DNA from: Candidatus Zixiibacteriota bacterium
Lineage (GTDB): Bacteria > Zixibacteria > MSB-5A5 > GN15 > FEB-12
Direction of reading: 5' to 3'
Length of the DNA: 39,254 nt
Assembly: GCA_028715215.1 (NCBI GenBank)
Contig: JAQUSF010000021.1
Coordinates: 1-39,254 of the forward strand
Within the stretch, counting starts at the first letter, position 1. Every line of letters starts with the position of its first letter. Of the stretch, positions 10,233-17,788 are shown one piece after another. The notes under the pieces were generated by a model. The model ran no database searches. It was not told the origin of the DNA and saw nothing but the letters and a program-made list of their open reading frames with translations. The position numbers and the translations under genes were made by a program.

Positions 10233-10607
10233 ATGACAAAAGAAATCCTGAGATATTTCAAATACGAATTAGCCCTGGGAGCGGCTATCCCTATGCCCAA
10301 ACAGAAAATCGATGTATTTCCCAACGACCAGGATTCCGTGCAACAGTATCTTTATATTCTCTGCAAAGCGCACATCGGTTCTATGGGGAAAAAGGATGGT
10401 TCCTGGGCTTTTGGGGGAGAGTTTGCCAATAAAGTCCGCTTAAGCTCAAGACCAGACATTGTTGAAATATTTGATGCGTTTGAAGAACTGGGGATAATTG
10501 AAAAGGCGTCACTGGAAAATGTCACCATTAAAAGTGACGACCAAGCCTTCATCCCATATCAATTATCCAAAGCTTACTGGGAAAAATTCGACAAATACGC
10601 CCTCTAA
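10233..10607 (+). CDS. Hypothetical 124-residue soluble protein, leaderless
   Basis: I do not recognise this protein. It begins MTKEILRYFKYELALGA, is mixed alpha/beta in look, and has no signal peptide, membrane span or Cys cluster. A TTG at 10206 could extend it, but it falls within the promoter spacer. The ATG at 10233 lies six bases after a -10 box and lacks a Shine-Dalgarno, so a leaderless message is likely. The gene ends five bases before the 3' end of the convergent tRNA-His. The clean promoter and plausible composition argue it is real. Confidence 0.5.
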   Translation: MTKEILRYFKYELALGAAIPMPKQKIDVFPNDQDSVQQYLYILCKAHIGSMGKKDGSWAFGGEFANKVRLSSRPDIVEIFDAFEELGIIEKASLENVTIKSDDQAFIPYQLSKAYWEKFDKYAL

Positions 10608-10612
10608 TTTAA

Positions 10613-10686
10613 TACCGGGGGGCGGGATCGAACCGCCGACCCTCTGTTCCACAGACAGATGCTCTAACCAGCTGAGCTACCCCGGC
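10613..10686 (-). tRNA. tRNA-His(GTG), lacking the usual G-1:C73 pair
   Basis: The minus strand gives a full cloverleaf: acceptor GCCGGGG, T8-A9, D-arm GCTCAGCTGGTTAGAGC, anticodon stem-loop TCTGTCTGTGGAACAGA with GTG, T-arm GGCGGTTCGATCCCGCC and acceptor CCCCGGT with discriminator A. Pair 1-72 is G-U, the base before G1 is U and position 73 is A. Most bacterial tRNA-His genes encode G-1 opposite C73. No CCA is encoded. Confidence 0.88.
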
Positions 10687-10810
10687 ATTGTGTTCACAAA
10701 TTATTAAAAAAATATTTTTAGTCAAGAAATTAAATCCAGGGACTATTTCGGTTTGAAATTCATTTCAATAAACCGGCTTAAGGGATTTCCCTGCAAAATC
10801 TCTAACCAAT

Positions 10811-10839
10811 AAAAAAGCCGGTTTTAAACCGGCTTTTTT
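10811..10839 (-). terminator. Terminator of the HesB-like gene
   Basis: AAAAAAGCCGGTTT and its inverted copy AAACCGGCTTTTTT make a tight hairpin with A/T runs on both sides. It lies 18 bases after the minus-strand HesB-like stop codon and could also work on the plus strand. Confidence 0.85.
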
Positions 10840-10856
10840 ACCAAACATTATTAAAT

Positions 10857-11180
10857 TCAGCAAGTCCCTCTGCAGCTTCCGCAATCCCCACCAGGGTCAC
10901 CGGCTCGAATAGTAAAACCACTGCCCGAGGGATGATTGATAAAATCAATCTTGATAGTACCGTACTGCCCGAGAAAACTTTTCAACTTTGGTTCTATATA
11001 GACTTCGATACCATTGGATTCGAGCTTTTCCAAATCTTCCGTAGGCTCATCCAGAGCCATCCCTAAAGAGGGACCGCTTCACCCCATCCCCTGGAAAAAT
11101 ATAATCAAACTCCCTTTTTTAGAGCTGGCATCGATAGCTTTCTTAAGTTCAACGCTGGCCGTATCAGTTACGCTAAGCAT
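10857..11180 (-). CDS. IscA/HesB-like iron-sulfur protein, predicted selenoprotein (UGA = Sec34)
   Basis: Read from ATG 11180 the frame has one TGA (11081-11079) and then continues in the same frame as an A-type Fe-S carrier. The N-terminus MLSVTDTASVELKKAI leads to GMG-TGA-SGPSLGMALDEP, where relatives have Cys in CSG.S.GMALDEP. The UGA thus sits exactly at the first metal-ligand cysteine (Cys35 of E. coli IscA). The C-terminus DCGSCRGTC gives the other ligands as Cys100, Cys103 and Cys107. Full length is 107 residues, normal for the family. A SECIS-type hairpin follows at the right distance. HesB-like selenoproteins are a recognised bacterial group. A single gene with its own promoter and terminator. 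No sel genes are in the window. Gene callers would truncate it to 67 residues from 11060. Confidence 0.85.
11044..11058 (-). promoter_or_regulatory. Candidate bacterial SECIS hairpin
   Basis: In the mRNA, GGCUC and GAGCC form a 5-bp stem around the loop UGGAU. The stem begins 20 nt after the UGA, and loop guanines lie 27-28 nt after it, inside the range usual for SelB-binding bacterial SECIS elements. A second small hairpin (CCCU/AGGG, within 11060-11075) lies between it and the UGA. Confidence 0.6.
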
Positions 11181-11224
11181 AAGTCTTACATACCTTTCTT
11201 TTTAAACTTCCTTAATTAGATAAG

Positions 11225-11254
11225 AATATAACAAAAAAGATTCAAAAATGTTAA
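11225..11254 (-). promoter_or_regulatory. Candidate promoter of the HesB-like gene
   Basis: The minus strand shows TTAACA (11254-11249), 18 bases and TATATT (11230-11225), about 45 bases upstream of the start codon in AT-rich DNA. Confidence 0.4.
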
Positions 11255-11362
11255 AAAAAAATAACCGAATTAAAAAAAATTAGCCCTATTATCAATTATA
11301 TGGAACTAAAGCTAAGGAAAGTATTTTTTTATAAACGAAAAAAGACAACTCTGGTGGTACAT

Positions 11363-13021
11363 CTAATTGTAAAAAAAACGCTTCACTTTCTTGGTGGAGG
11401 TTTTCTCAAGTTCCTCCAGTTGAACTTCAAAACCGCAGATGCGCTTGTAAGAGGCTATTTCTTTATTTACATCGTCGACCAGCCGACCGATAACCTGTCT
11501 TATTTGACGCATATCCGGACTGGTGACGGACATATTAAATTCCATTTGAAACTGCTCCAGGTCGGGAACGATAATGGCACGTACTTCTTCCCCCTGGCGG
11601 TTATCCTTATTACGGCCGAACACAACAACTTCAGTCACATAGGGCGAAGCCAGCAGTTTTTCCTCGAGTTCTTCCGGATAAATATTTTTCCCGGCCGCAG
11701 AGACAATCAGGTTCTTATGTCGGCCCGTAATCCATATCTTACCATCTTTAATATAACCCAGGTCTCCCGTATACAGCCAGTCATCACGATATAGTTTTCC
11801 CGTTTCCCCGGGATTGTTCTTATAACCCGGCGAAGTACTCCGGCCGCGCACGACAATCTCCCCGATACCATCCTCGCTTTTCCTCACGATTTTAACTTCG
11901 AGTTTCTTCAGGGGCGGTCCTACCGAACCGAATGAGATATCTTCGGGCAGATTTACCGACACCACCGGTGAACATTCGCTCAGACCGTAACCCTGAAGAA
12001 ATACAAAACCCAGGTAATTAAAAAATCTCGCGATTTCCGGTGGTAAGGGTGCACCGCCGGAGACAAACAGACGGATTGAACCCAGACCGATTTTCTCCCG
12101 AACTTTTTTAAAAAGCGCCTGCCCCATCTGGTATTTAAACTTCCAGGCCAGCGAGGATACCGTATATGATGACTGGAACAATAATCTTTTAAATACCGGG
12201 ATCTCTTCAACCCCCCGCTTGATATTGCGATACATCTTCTCGAAAAGAAGCGGCACTCCGCACATGATGGTTACTTTATTGAACGTAATGTCTTCGCGGA
12301 TATCGCCGGACTTCAATGTCCGGGCATAAACGATGCAGGAACCGGAAGTAAGCGGTGCCAAAAAACCGCACATGGCTTCAAAGGTATGGTGCAAAGGCAG
12401 CACTGAGAGAAAAACGTCATGCTCGGTAAATTTAAGCGTAAGATGAATACTTTCCAGGTTTCCCAGCAGGTTGTCATGAGTCAGTATGACCGCCTTGGGA
12501 TTACCGGTGGTTCCGGAGGTATAAATCAGGCAGGCGGTATCTTTGAGGTCGCCCAGCTGGCTTTCGGTGAAATTAAATTCATCCCGAAAGAGTTTTTTCC
12601 AGTTGTTTGACGATTGTTCATTCAGGGAGTAAATCATCAAGTCCGAAGATAATCCGGCCAGCATATTTTCGAATCTTCTTGAACAGATTATAGCCCGCAA
12701 CCGGCAGTGGTCAATAATATAACCGATTTCATTTACTTTCAGATTGGCATCGATAGGAACCACCGTTTTACCGGAGGCAAGAACAGCCAGGTAGGTAATC
12801 GGCCATTCAGGACAATTTTCCGAAAGAAGCCCGATTTCTTTAATGTTTGCAAAAGGGGTATCGTTCAACCCGGCCGCAAGTTGTCTTACCTGACGGTCAA
12901 CCTCGGCGTAAGTATAACTTCTACCCCTACCGCCATCGGCTCTTAAAGCAATCAGATGGGGAAAAGTCGCCGCGTTTTCCTTAAAGGCCAGATAAAGATT
13001 TTTTACCTGTAAGTTTTCCAC
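11363..13021 (-). CDS. AMP-binding long-chain acyl-CoA ligase-like enzyme
   Basis: The 552-residue product has the ANL-superfamily signatures: P-loop motif YTSGTTGNPKA (167-177), the adenylate motif GYGLSECSP in the middle, the YTGDLGY hinge region and, near the C-terminus, GRHKNLIVSAAGKNIYPEE, typical of long-chain fatty acid CoA ligases. It would activate a carboxylic acid, probably a fatty acid, with ATP and CoA in the cytosol. The start is a GTG directly after AGGGG, which is too close to be a normal ribosome site, so the exact start is uncertain. It follows the ammonia-lyase gene by 61 bases on the same strand and may be co-transcribed. Confidence 0.88.
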   Translation of the reverse strand: MENLQVKNLYLAFKENAATFPHLIALRADGGRGRSYTYAEVDRQVRQLAAGLNDTPFANIKEIGLLSENCPEWPITYLAVLASGKTVVPIDANLKVNEIGYIIDHCRLRAIICSRRFENMLAGLSSDLMIYSLNEQSSNNWKKLFRDEFNFTESQLGDLKDTACLIYTSGTTGNPKAVILTHDNLLGNLESIHLTLKFTEHDVFLSVLPLHHTFEAMCGFLAPLTSGSCIVYARTLKSGDIREDITFNKVTIMCGVPLLFEKMYRNIKRGVEEIPVFKRLLFQSSYTVSSLAWKFKYQMGQALFKKVREKIGLGSIRLFVSGGAPLPPEIARFFNYLGFVFLQGYGLSECSPVVSVNLPEDISFGSVGPPLKKLEVKIVRKSEDGIGEIVVRGRSTSPGYKNNPGETGKLYRDDWLYTGDLGYIKDGKIWITGRHKNLIVSAAGKNIYPEELEEKLLASPYVTEVVVFGRNKDNRQGEEVRAIIVPDLEQFQMEFNMSVTSPDMRQIRQVIGRLVDDVNKEIASYKRICGFEVQLEELEKTSTKKVKRFFYN

Positions 13022-13082
13022 CCCTGAAAAGTAAGTTTTTCGGGGAGTTATATCAAGTGCAAAAAAACAAACTCCCGGTCAA

Positions 13083-14606
13083 TCAGTCCAGTGAACCGAC
13101 TTCCTTTTCGACCTCATCGAGTATCTCACACGATTTGACCAGTTCTTTCATCCGGGTATGGTCGGGATAGAGCGGCCGGTCGATATCCAGAAAAGCCACG
13201 TGTCGTCTCACTACTTCATGGGCTTTTTTGACGCCTCTGCCGAATTTATAATCACGGAAATCCATTGCCTGGGCGGCAGCCATGAACTCGATACCCAGCA
13301 CCCCGTAAGCGTTATCGAGAATCTGAAAATTCTTGATGGCCGTATTCATACCCATCGAGACAAAATCCTCCTGGTCGGCCGCTGCCGGGATAGACTGTAT
13401 GGAAGCCGGCATGGATAAAATCCGCTGTTCGACAATTAATGAATCAGCCGTATACTGGCTGAGCATCAAACCGGAGAACATCCCCGCCCCCCGGGTCAAA
13501 AAAGGCGGCAGACCGACTGACAGAGCCGGGTTATTCAAACGGTTCATACGGCGTTCCGACATCACCGAAACCATCGTAATCGCCGTTCCGGCCATATCCA
13601 TCGGCAGGGAAACCGGCGTGCCCTGGAAATTGGCCCCGGAGAGCTGAAGATTGTCATCCGGGAAGAAAATCGGATTATCGCCGACGCCGTTCAATTCAAT
13701 TTCCACCTGGCTTTTGGCATAAGCCAGGGCGTCATGGGCGGCACCGATTACCTGCGGCGTGGAACGCATCGAGTAGGCGTCCTGTACCTTGCACTTAATC
13801 CGACCGTCGACAAGGTCGCCCCCGGCAACCAGCTTGAGTATAGAGTGGGCGCTTCTGACAGCTCCGGGGAAACCACGGACCTCGTGCAGTTTCGACATAT
13901 ACGGCCGCATATTGGCTTTCAGCGCTTCCAGGGACATGGCACAGGCAATTTCTGCCTGTTTCAACCACCGTCCGGCATCATAAAGAAAAAGTGCACTCAT
14001 GGCAGTCAGGACGTTGGACCCGTTGATAGTGGCCAGGCCGTCGCGGGCTTTCAAACCGGGAACTGCAATGCCCGCCCTTTTAAGAGCTTCTCCGCCATCG
14101 AGAAGTTCCCCTTGATAATAAGCTTTTCCCTCACCCATCATTAAAAGAGCAATCTGCGCCATCGGGGCAAGGTCACCACAGGCCCCGACCGAACCCTTCT
14201 GGCAGACATAAGGTGTTACTCCTTTATTGAGCATATCCACCAGGGTTTGAGTTATTTGCAGCCGGCAACCGGAATTGCCATGGGCATGGACATTGACCCG
14301 GGCGGCCATCGCGCCCCGCACGTATTCCAGCGGAGCCGGCTCGCCGATTCCCGCCGCATGATTGTAAATTAAAAATTTCTGAAATTCCTTAACCTGCTCA
14401 TCATCGAGAACGACTTCCGAAAACTCACCGATACCGGTGTTAACCCCGTACATGATTTCATGGGCGTCGATTTTCTTCTCCAGCATCGCCCGGCATTTCT
14501 TAATCCGCTCCGCCGCTCCGGAAGCAAGTTCCACCGGTTCATTATGGCGAGCAATCCGCACCAGCTTTTCCACTGTCAAACCTGAACCATCTAATATGAT
14601 AGCCAT
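13083..14606 (-). CDS. hutH: Histidine ammonia-lyase with an Ala-Cys-Gly MIO motif
   Basis: The 507-residue protein matches MIO-dependent aromatic amino acid lyases over its length: Tyr53 in YGVNTGIG, His83 in NHAAGIGEP, and the cofactor loop GSVGACGDLAP at 138-148. Numbering coincides with Pseudomonas histidine ammonia-lyase, whose MIO forms from Ala142-Ser143-Gly144; here residue 143 is Cys. The His83 context fits L-histidine to urocanate and ammonia, the first step of histidine degradation, though other aromatic substrates are not excluded. AGGAG lies well placed before the ATG. No hutU, hutI or hutF gene is adjacent, so the rest of the pathway must be elsewhere. Confidence 0.85.
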   Translation of the reverse strand: MAIILDGSGLTVEKLVRIARHNEPVELASGAAERIKKCRAMLEKKIDAHEIMYGVNTGIGEFSEVVLDDEQVKEFQKFLIYNHAAGIGEPAPLEYVRGAMAARVNVHAHGNSGCRLQITQTLVDMLNKGVTPYVCQKGSVGACGDLAPMAQIALLMMGEGKAYYQGELLDGGEALKRAGIAVPGLKARDGLATINGSNVLTAMSALFLYDAGRWLKQAEIACAMSLEALKANMRPYMSKLHEVRGFPGAVRSAHSILKLVAGGDLVDGRIKCKVQDAYSMRSTPQVIGAAHDALAYAKSQVEIELNGVGDNPIFFPDDNLQLSGANFQGTPVSLPMDMAGTAITMVSVMSERRMNRLNNPALSVGLPPFLTRGAGMFSGLMLSQYTADSLIVEQRILSMPASIQSIPAAADQEDFVSMGMNTAIKNFQILDNAYGVLGIEFMAAAQAMDFRDYKFGRGVKKAHEVVRRHVAFLDIDRPLYPDHTRMKELVKSCEILDEVEKEVGSLD

Positions 14607-14858
14607 AATATTTCTCCTGCTAAATTATTCACCACCTGTTATTAATAAATCCATAATAAACGGCCTTAAAAAGCATCGCCTTGATTAAATGAGTTTTTAC
14701 TGTTGTCGGGTTATAGGTCCTGAAGGCCGGACCCGGCCAGAGCATTGTAATGACAGGCAAAAGAAACGATAGGTTTACTGCAAATTTTCATTTTATAACA
14801 GCTTTAAATGTCCCGATACATCCTTTACCTCCGTTAAAAGATACACCCCAAAAACAAA

Positions 14859-14886
14859 TTGTCAATTAAATTAAATATATTAACTT
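14859..14886 (+). promoter_or_regulatory. Promoter with leader of at most five bases
   Basis: TTGTCA (14859-14864), 16 bases, TAACTT (14881-14886), then six bases to the ATG at 14893. An alternative -10, TATATT at 14876-14881, would leave a leader of about five bases. No Shine-Dalgarno precedes the gene. Confidence 0.45.
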
Positions 14887-14892
14887 TAACCA

Positions 14893-15741
14893 ATGACAGC
14901 CAAAAGTATAAAAAATCCGTTTCTCAAAAAGCAGATTTTCATCGCTTTCGATACCGAGACCACCGGCATCTGGGCTGCCGTCAACCGGGTGGTGGAAATC
15001 GGTGCCGTGAAGTTTCAAATTGGTCGGGATGATGTTGAAACTGTCGAGACCCTTATAAATCCCGAACGCCCCATTCCCGAAGAAGTCACTGAAATCCACG
15101 GTATCACCAATGCCATGGTGGCCTACCAGGAAACCGTCGGCCCGGTATTAAAGAAGTTTATTCAATTTTGTGGTCCGGAGGCGATTCTTGTCGCCCATAA
15201 TGCCCCCTTTGATATTTCTTTCATAAGTTGTGAACTGGAACGAACCGGATTGAAATTTAACGATAACATGATTCTCGACACAGTCGATATCGCCCGTCGA
15301 TTCTACCCACAGCTTCCCTCTTATTCCCTGCTTTCTCTTGCCAGACATTTCGATATTGCCGCCTTTCAGGACCATCGAGCCCTGTCCGATGCCCTGCTGG
15401 TCAGGAACTTGTTCGTAAAAATGTCATCTGAAATCCCGCCGGTAAATAACCTGACGGATTTTAAAAAAATTCTGACAACCTATACCATGTACCAATGGAA
15501 AACCGAGCAGAAAGAACTTCCCGAAGAATACGAATCCATCAGCAGGGCCATTAAAAACAAGTTGTCGATGGAAATCATCTACACGGCTTCGGGGAAACCA
15601 CCCCAGAGCCGGATTATATGGCCGATTTCGGTACAGTACCTCGGAACTTTTTTTTATATTATCGCTTTCTGTGAAAAAGCAAAGGCGGAAAGAACTTTCC
15701 GCCTTGACAGAATAGAACATTTCAGATTATTAATAGACTAA
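14893..15741 (+). CDS. DnaQ-type 3'-5' exonuclease fused to a WYL-like domain
   Basis: Residues about 15-180 are a DEDDh exonuclease: Asp20 and Glu22 in FDTETTG, NAPFD near 105, and His161 with Asp166 in DHRALSDA, all ligands present. After a linker, residues about 215-282 read as a WYL-type domain: an ISRAIKNKLSMEIIY start, a central FFYIIAF in place of WYL, and TFRLDRIEHFRLL at the end. WYL domains bind nucleotide or nucleic-acid ligands and commonly regulate bacterial DNA-repair or defence proteins; their fusion to an exonuclease is unusual. The protein is probably a repair or nucleotide-responsive nuclease, not the polymerase III proofreader. Its stop codon overlaps the stop of the convergent anti-sigma gene. 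Confidence 0.8.
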   Translation: MTAKSIKNPFLKKQIFIAFDTETTGIWAAVNRVVEIGAVKFQIGRDDVETVETLINPERPIPEEVTEIHGITNAMVAYQETVGPVLKKFIQFCGPEAILVAHNAPFDISFISCELERTGLKFNDNMILDTVDIARRFYPQLPSYSLLSLARHFDIAAFQDHRALSDALLVRNLFVKMSSEIPPVNNLTDFKKILTTYTMYQWKTEQKELPEEYESISRAIKNKLSMEIIYTASGKPPQSRIIWPISVQYLGTFFYIIAFCEKAKAERTFRLDRIEHFRLLID

Positions 15742-16256
15742 GACTCAATTTTTCGATATTTTGTTTCCAGGAGCATGAAGTCAACCACCTTGACCAGCAG
15801 CAATACCAGAATGGCAAAACCGAACAGGTAATATTGATTACTAAACTTTTGAACAAGTTCAATAGGGGGAGTAAAAATTTCCCAATTTACTTTCAGGTTA
15901 AAAAGGGGAAATTTCGCCAGCTGGTTTACAAGCGGCGTCAGGTCAATGAAATAATGAGTAATAGCAATCAGTACGACCAAACCGATTATCCCGGCGGTTA
16001 TTTTCGAAGTCCAGAAACTTTTTTTGGGGTATTCCAAAACCGGCAGTTTTCTCATAATGCTATCGACCAGGGTCGGTGAGCAACCGTGTACCTGTTCCAT
16101 CTTAAGCACCTTGTACAGGATAAGGTATTCCCGAAGTTTCTCCTGTGCAAGCGGGCAGTTTTTCAGTCGGTTCTGAAAATCCGTTAATTCACAGGCAGTA
16201 AGGTTCCCATCGAGATATTCCAGTATTTCTTCATCGCTGACATGACTTAAAGCCAT
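15738..16256 (-). CDS. Membrane anti-sigma factor of the frameshifted ECF pair
   Basis: This 172-residue protein starts with an anti-sigma-like helical domain (SDEEILEYLDGNLT and FQNRLKNCP, about 5-50) in which the zinc-binding His-x3-Cys-x2-Cys of the ZAS type is degraded to Gln, Cys and Ala. Two membrane spans follow (about 84-104 and 142-162). It should hold its sigma factor at the inner membrane. GGAGG five bases before the ATG at 16256 sets the start; the gene overlaps the end of the sigma gene by ten bases, so translation is probably coupled. Its stop overlaps that of the convergent exonuclease. Confidence 0.7.
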   Translation of the reverse strand: MALSHVSDEEILEYLDGNLTACELTDFQNRLKNCPLAQEKLREYLILYKVLKMEQVHGCSPTLVDSIMRKLPVLEYPKKSFWTSKITAGIIGLVVLIAITHYFIDLTPLVNQLAKFPLFNLKVNWEIFTPPIELVQKFSNQYYLFGFAILVLLLVKVVDFMLLETKYRKIES

Positions 16257-16830
16257 ATATCCTCCCGACAATAATTTTTCACCAATCTGTCCTTCAGCAA
16301 TTTCCTGGCCCGGAAAAGATAGCTTTTGACTGTCCCTTCGGGCATACTTAAAATATCCGATATCTCCTTATAGGTCATTTCCTGTAAATGATAAAGCGAC
16401 AGAATCAGACCATAACTGACCGGGAGCTCGTCGATTTCCTGGCACAGACGATAAGCTAAATTCCGGTCCACCGTCAACTGGTCGGGGTGGATTTCTTCGC
16501 TCAGATTATCATCGATATCCGCACTTCCAGAAACGACATCCTGGTACAGGGGAATTTGTTTTTTTTCTCCAGATGGTTCAGACAGGTGTTATAAGCAATT
16601 CTCGCCAGCCAGGTAGATAATTTGGCATCAAATTTGAATGAACCCAGATTCTGGTAAGCCTTTATAAAGACATCCTGGCAGATATCTTCCCGGTCACAAT
16701 CATTGGAGACCATCTTAAAAACTACATGATTTACCAGCCGTAAATACTGATTTATAAAAATCCGGTAGCTTTCCCGGTTACCGTTCAGGATTTCCCCAAC
16801 AAGCTGTTTTTCGTTTATCTCGTACTCCAT
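16247..16830 (-). CDS. ECF sigma factor read through a -1 frameshift
   Basis: The frame from 16830 encodes sigma region 2 (NRESYRIFINQYLRLV, then DREDICQDVFIKAYQNL and ARIAYNTCLNHLEKKN) and stops at 16501. The -1 frame, open from about 16566 to 16247, continues as a linker and region 4 (DELPVSYGLILSLYHLQ and DILSMPEGTVKSYLFRARK). Joined at 16558 they give about 194 residues, a complete ECF sigma. The switch lies at eight A followed by C, forming the slippery heptamer A-AAA-AAC in the correct phase. The frame also allows a start at 16869; neither start has a good ribosome site. An anti-sigma gene overlaps its end. Programmed frameshifting, a broken gene or a homopolymer error are all possible. 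Confidence 0.7.
16558..16564 (-). other. Slippery heptamer A AAA AAC, candidate -1 frameshift site
   Basis: In the zero frame the codons are GAG AAA AAA AAC, so the last seven bases fit X-XXY-YYZ. Slipping back one base gives CAA ATT CCC CTG and leads into sigma region 4. A small hairpin, CCTG/CAGG, begins about seven bases downstream and could stimulate slippage. The run of eight A could also promote RNA polymerase slippage. Confidence 0.5.
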
Positions 16831-16956
16831 CAATATTAATTGACTGAAGTTAAGCTCCGAAGGTTGCATATTTTTACAATTTTTTTTTGTAACTTTTAAT
16901 ATTACTTATTTGTCAGATTATACAGTAGTGAAAAAAACCAAAAAGGAGTGAATCCA

Positions 16957-17319
16957 ATGAATCAAGACATTTTAATCACAGCTATCGTTTTCTTTTCGAT
17001 AGTTACCGTAATAAAAATGGCGCTGGACCATAAGACCAAAATTAAAATTCTTGACCGCGGTATCGAAGATAAAGGGTTACAGAATTTTTTCGCAGCCCAG
17101 TTTGAACTTTATTCCCTGTCCAGCATAAAATGGGGTATGGTATTGGTGGGTATAGGCTTAGCAGCCCTGGTAAGTCAGTTGTTTCCCCGGGAATTCACGG
17201 ATGAAGCCGCCCTGGGATTAATTTTCATCTTTGCCGGTTTGGGCTTTTTGATTTATTATCCTATTGCTGAAAGAAGACTTAAACAGCTAAAAAACAAACA
17301 AAATACTCTATCAAACTGA
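16957..17319 (+). CDS. Small membrane protein of unknown function
   Basis: The 120-residue product has three hydrophobic segments (about 5-22, 58-80 and 85-107) and a Lys/Arg-rich tail ending LKQLKNKQNT. A short conserved-looking loop, KIKILDRGIEDKGLQNFF, follows the first helix and resembles small inner-membrane proteins often found near sigma and anti-sigma genes. AAGGAG at 16942 selects the ATG at 16957. It diverges from the frameshifted sigma gene, so it may belong to that regulon; this is inference only. Confidence 0.6.
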   Translation: MNQDILITAIVFFSIVTVIKMALDHKTKIKILDRGIEDKGLQNFFAAQFELYSLSSIKWGMVLVGIGLAALVSQLFPREFTDEAALGLIFIFAGLGFLIYYPIAERRLKQLKNKQNTLSN

Positions 17320-17325
17320 GGTTTG

Positions 17326-17359
17326 AAAAAAACCCCATGCTTACAAGCATGGGGTTTTT
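17326..17359 (+). terminator. Intrinsic terminator between a membrane gene and tRNA-Ala
   Basis: AAAAACCCCATGCTT and AAGCATGGGGTTTTT form a strong hairpin with A and T flanks. It can end the plus-strand gene and also the minus-strand tRNA transcript. Confidence 0.85.
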
Positions 17360-17363
17360 ATTC

Positions 17364-17439
17364 TGGTGGAGCCAGGGAGGATCGAACTCCCGACCTCTTG
17401 ACTGCCAGTCAAGCGTTCTCCCAGCTGAACTATGGCCCC
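17364..17439 (-). tRNA. tRNA-Ala(GGC) with encoded CCA
   Basis: The minus strand reads as a complete tRNA with acceptor GGGGCCA, anticodon loop CTGGCAG (GGC), T-arm GGGAGTTCGATCCTCCC and acceptor TGGCTCC followed by discriminator A and a genomic CCA. The other two tRNAs whose 3' ends are visible lack CCA. Confidence 0.95.
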
Positions 17440-17673
17440 GAAAATTTCTGTATATGGTAACTATCTTATCGGATTCTGTCAACTGATTTGTTAGCCGTCT
17501 AAAACCGTAACTTCTCAAGGGTAAATCTATTATCCCAATTTTTTATGAACATGATTAGTTTTAGTAAGACAATACTTAAAACCGGATTTATTCCGAAAGA
17601 AAACAATAATTTCTTAAGTTCCGGCGTGACAAAATGTGTCCGGCATCCTTATAACTTATTGTCTAAAAAAAGA

Positions 17674-17702
17674 TTGACAAAACTAAGCCTTTTTTCTAAT
17701 CT
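17674..17702 (+). promoter_or_regulatory. Sigma-70 promoter of the second ECF operon
   Basis: A perfect TTGACA (17674-17679), 17 bases, then TAATCT (17697-17702) lie about 87 bases before the start codon. A further TATAAT at about 17729 lacks a good -35. The stretch 17440-17673 shows nothing else I can support. Confidence 0.55.
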
Positions 17703-17788
17703 TCTTAGGAAATAGATAAAAATACTTTATAATCTTGAACAGGTTAAACTCTTGTTCGTCATATACAATAAGAAATAATAACCTGGGT

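Noticed and set aside
10857-11060. HesB-like gene as a 67-codon gene or a pseudogene broken by a stop
   Set aside because: Homology continues upstream through the UGA in the same frame, the UGA replaces the key Cys, and a SECIS-type hairpin follows.
13022-13082. Inverted segments between hutH and the ligase gene as a terminator
   Set aside because: The arms are imperfect and no T run follows a stable stem; the two genes may be co-transcribed.
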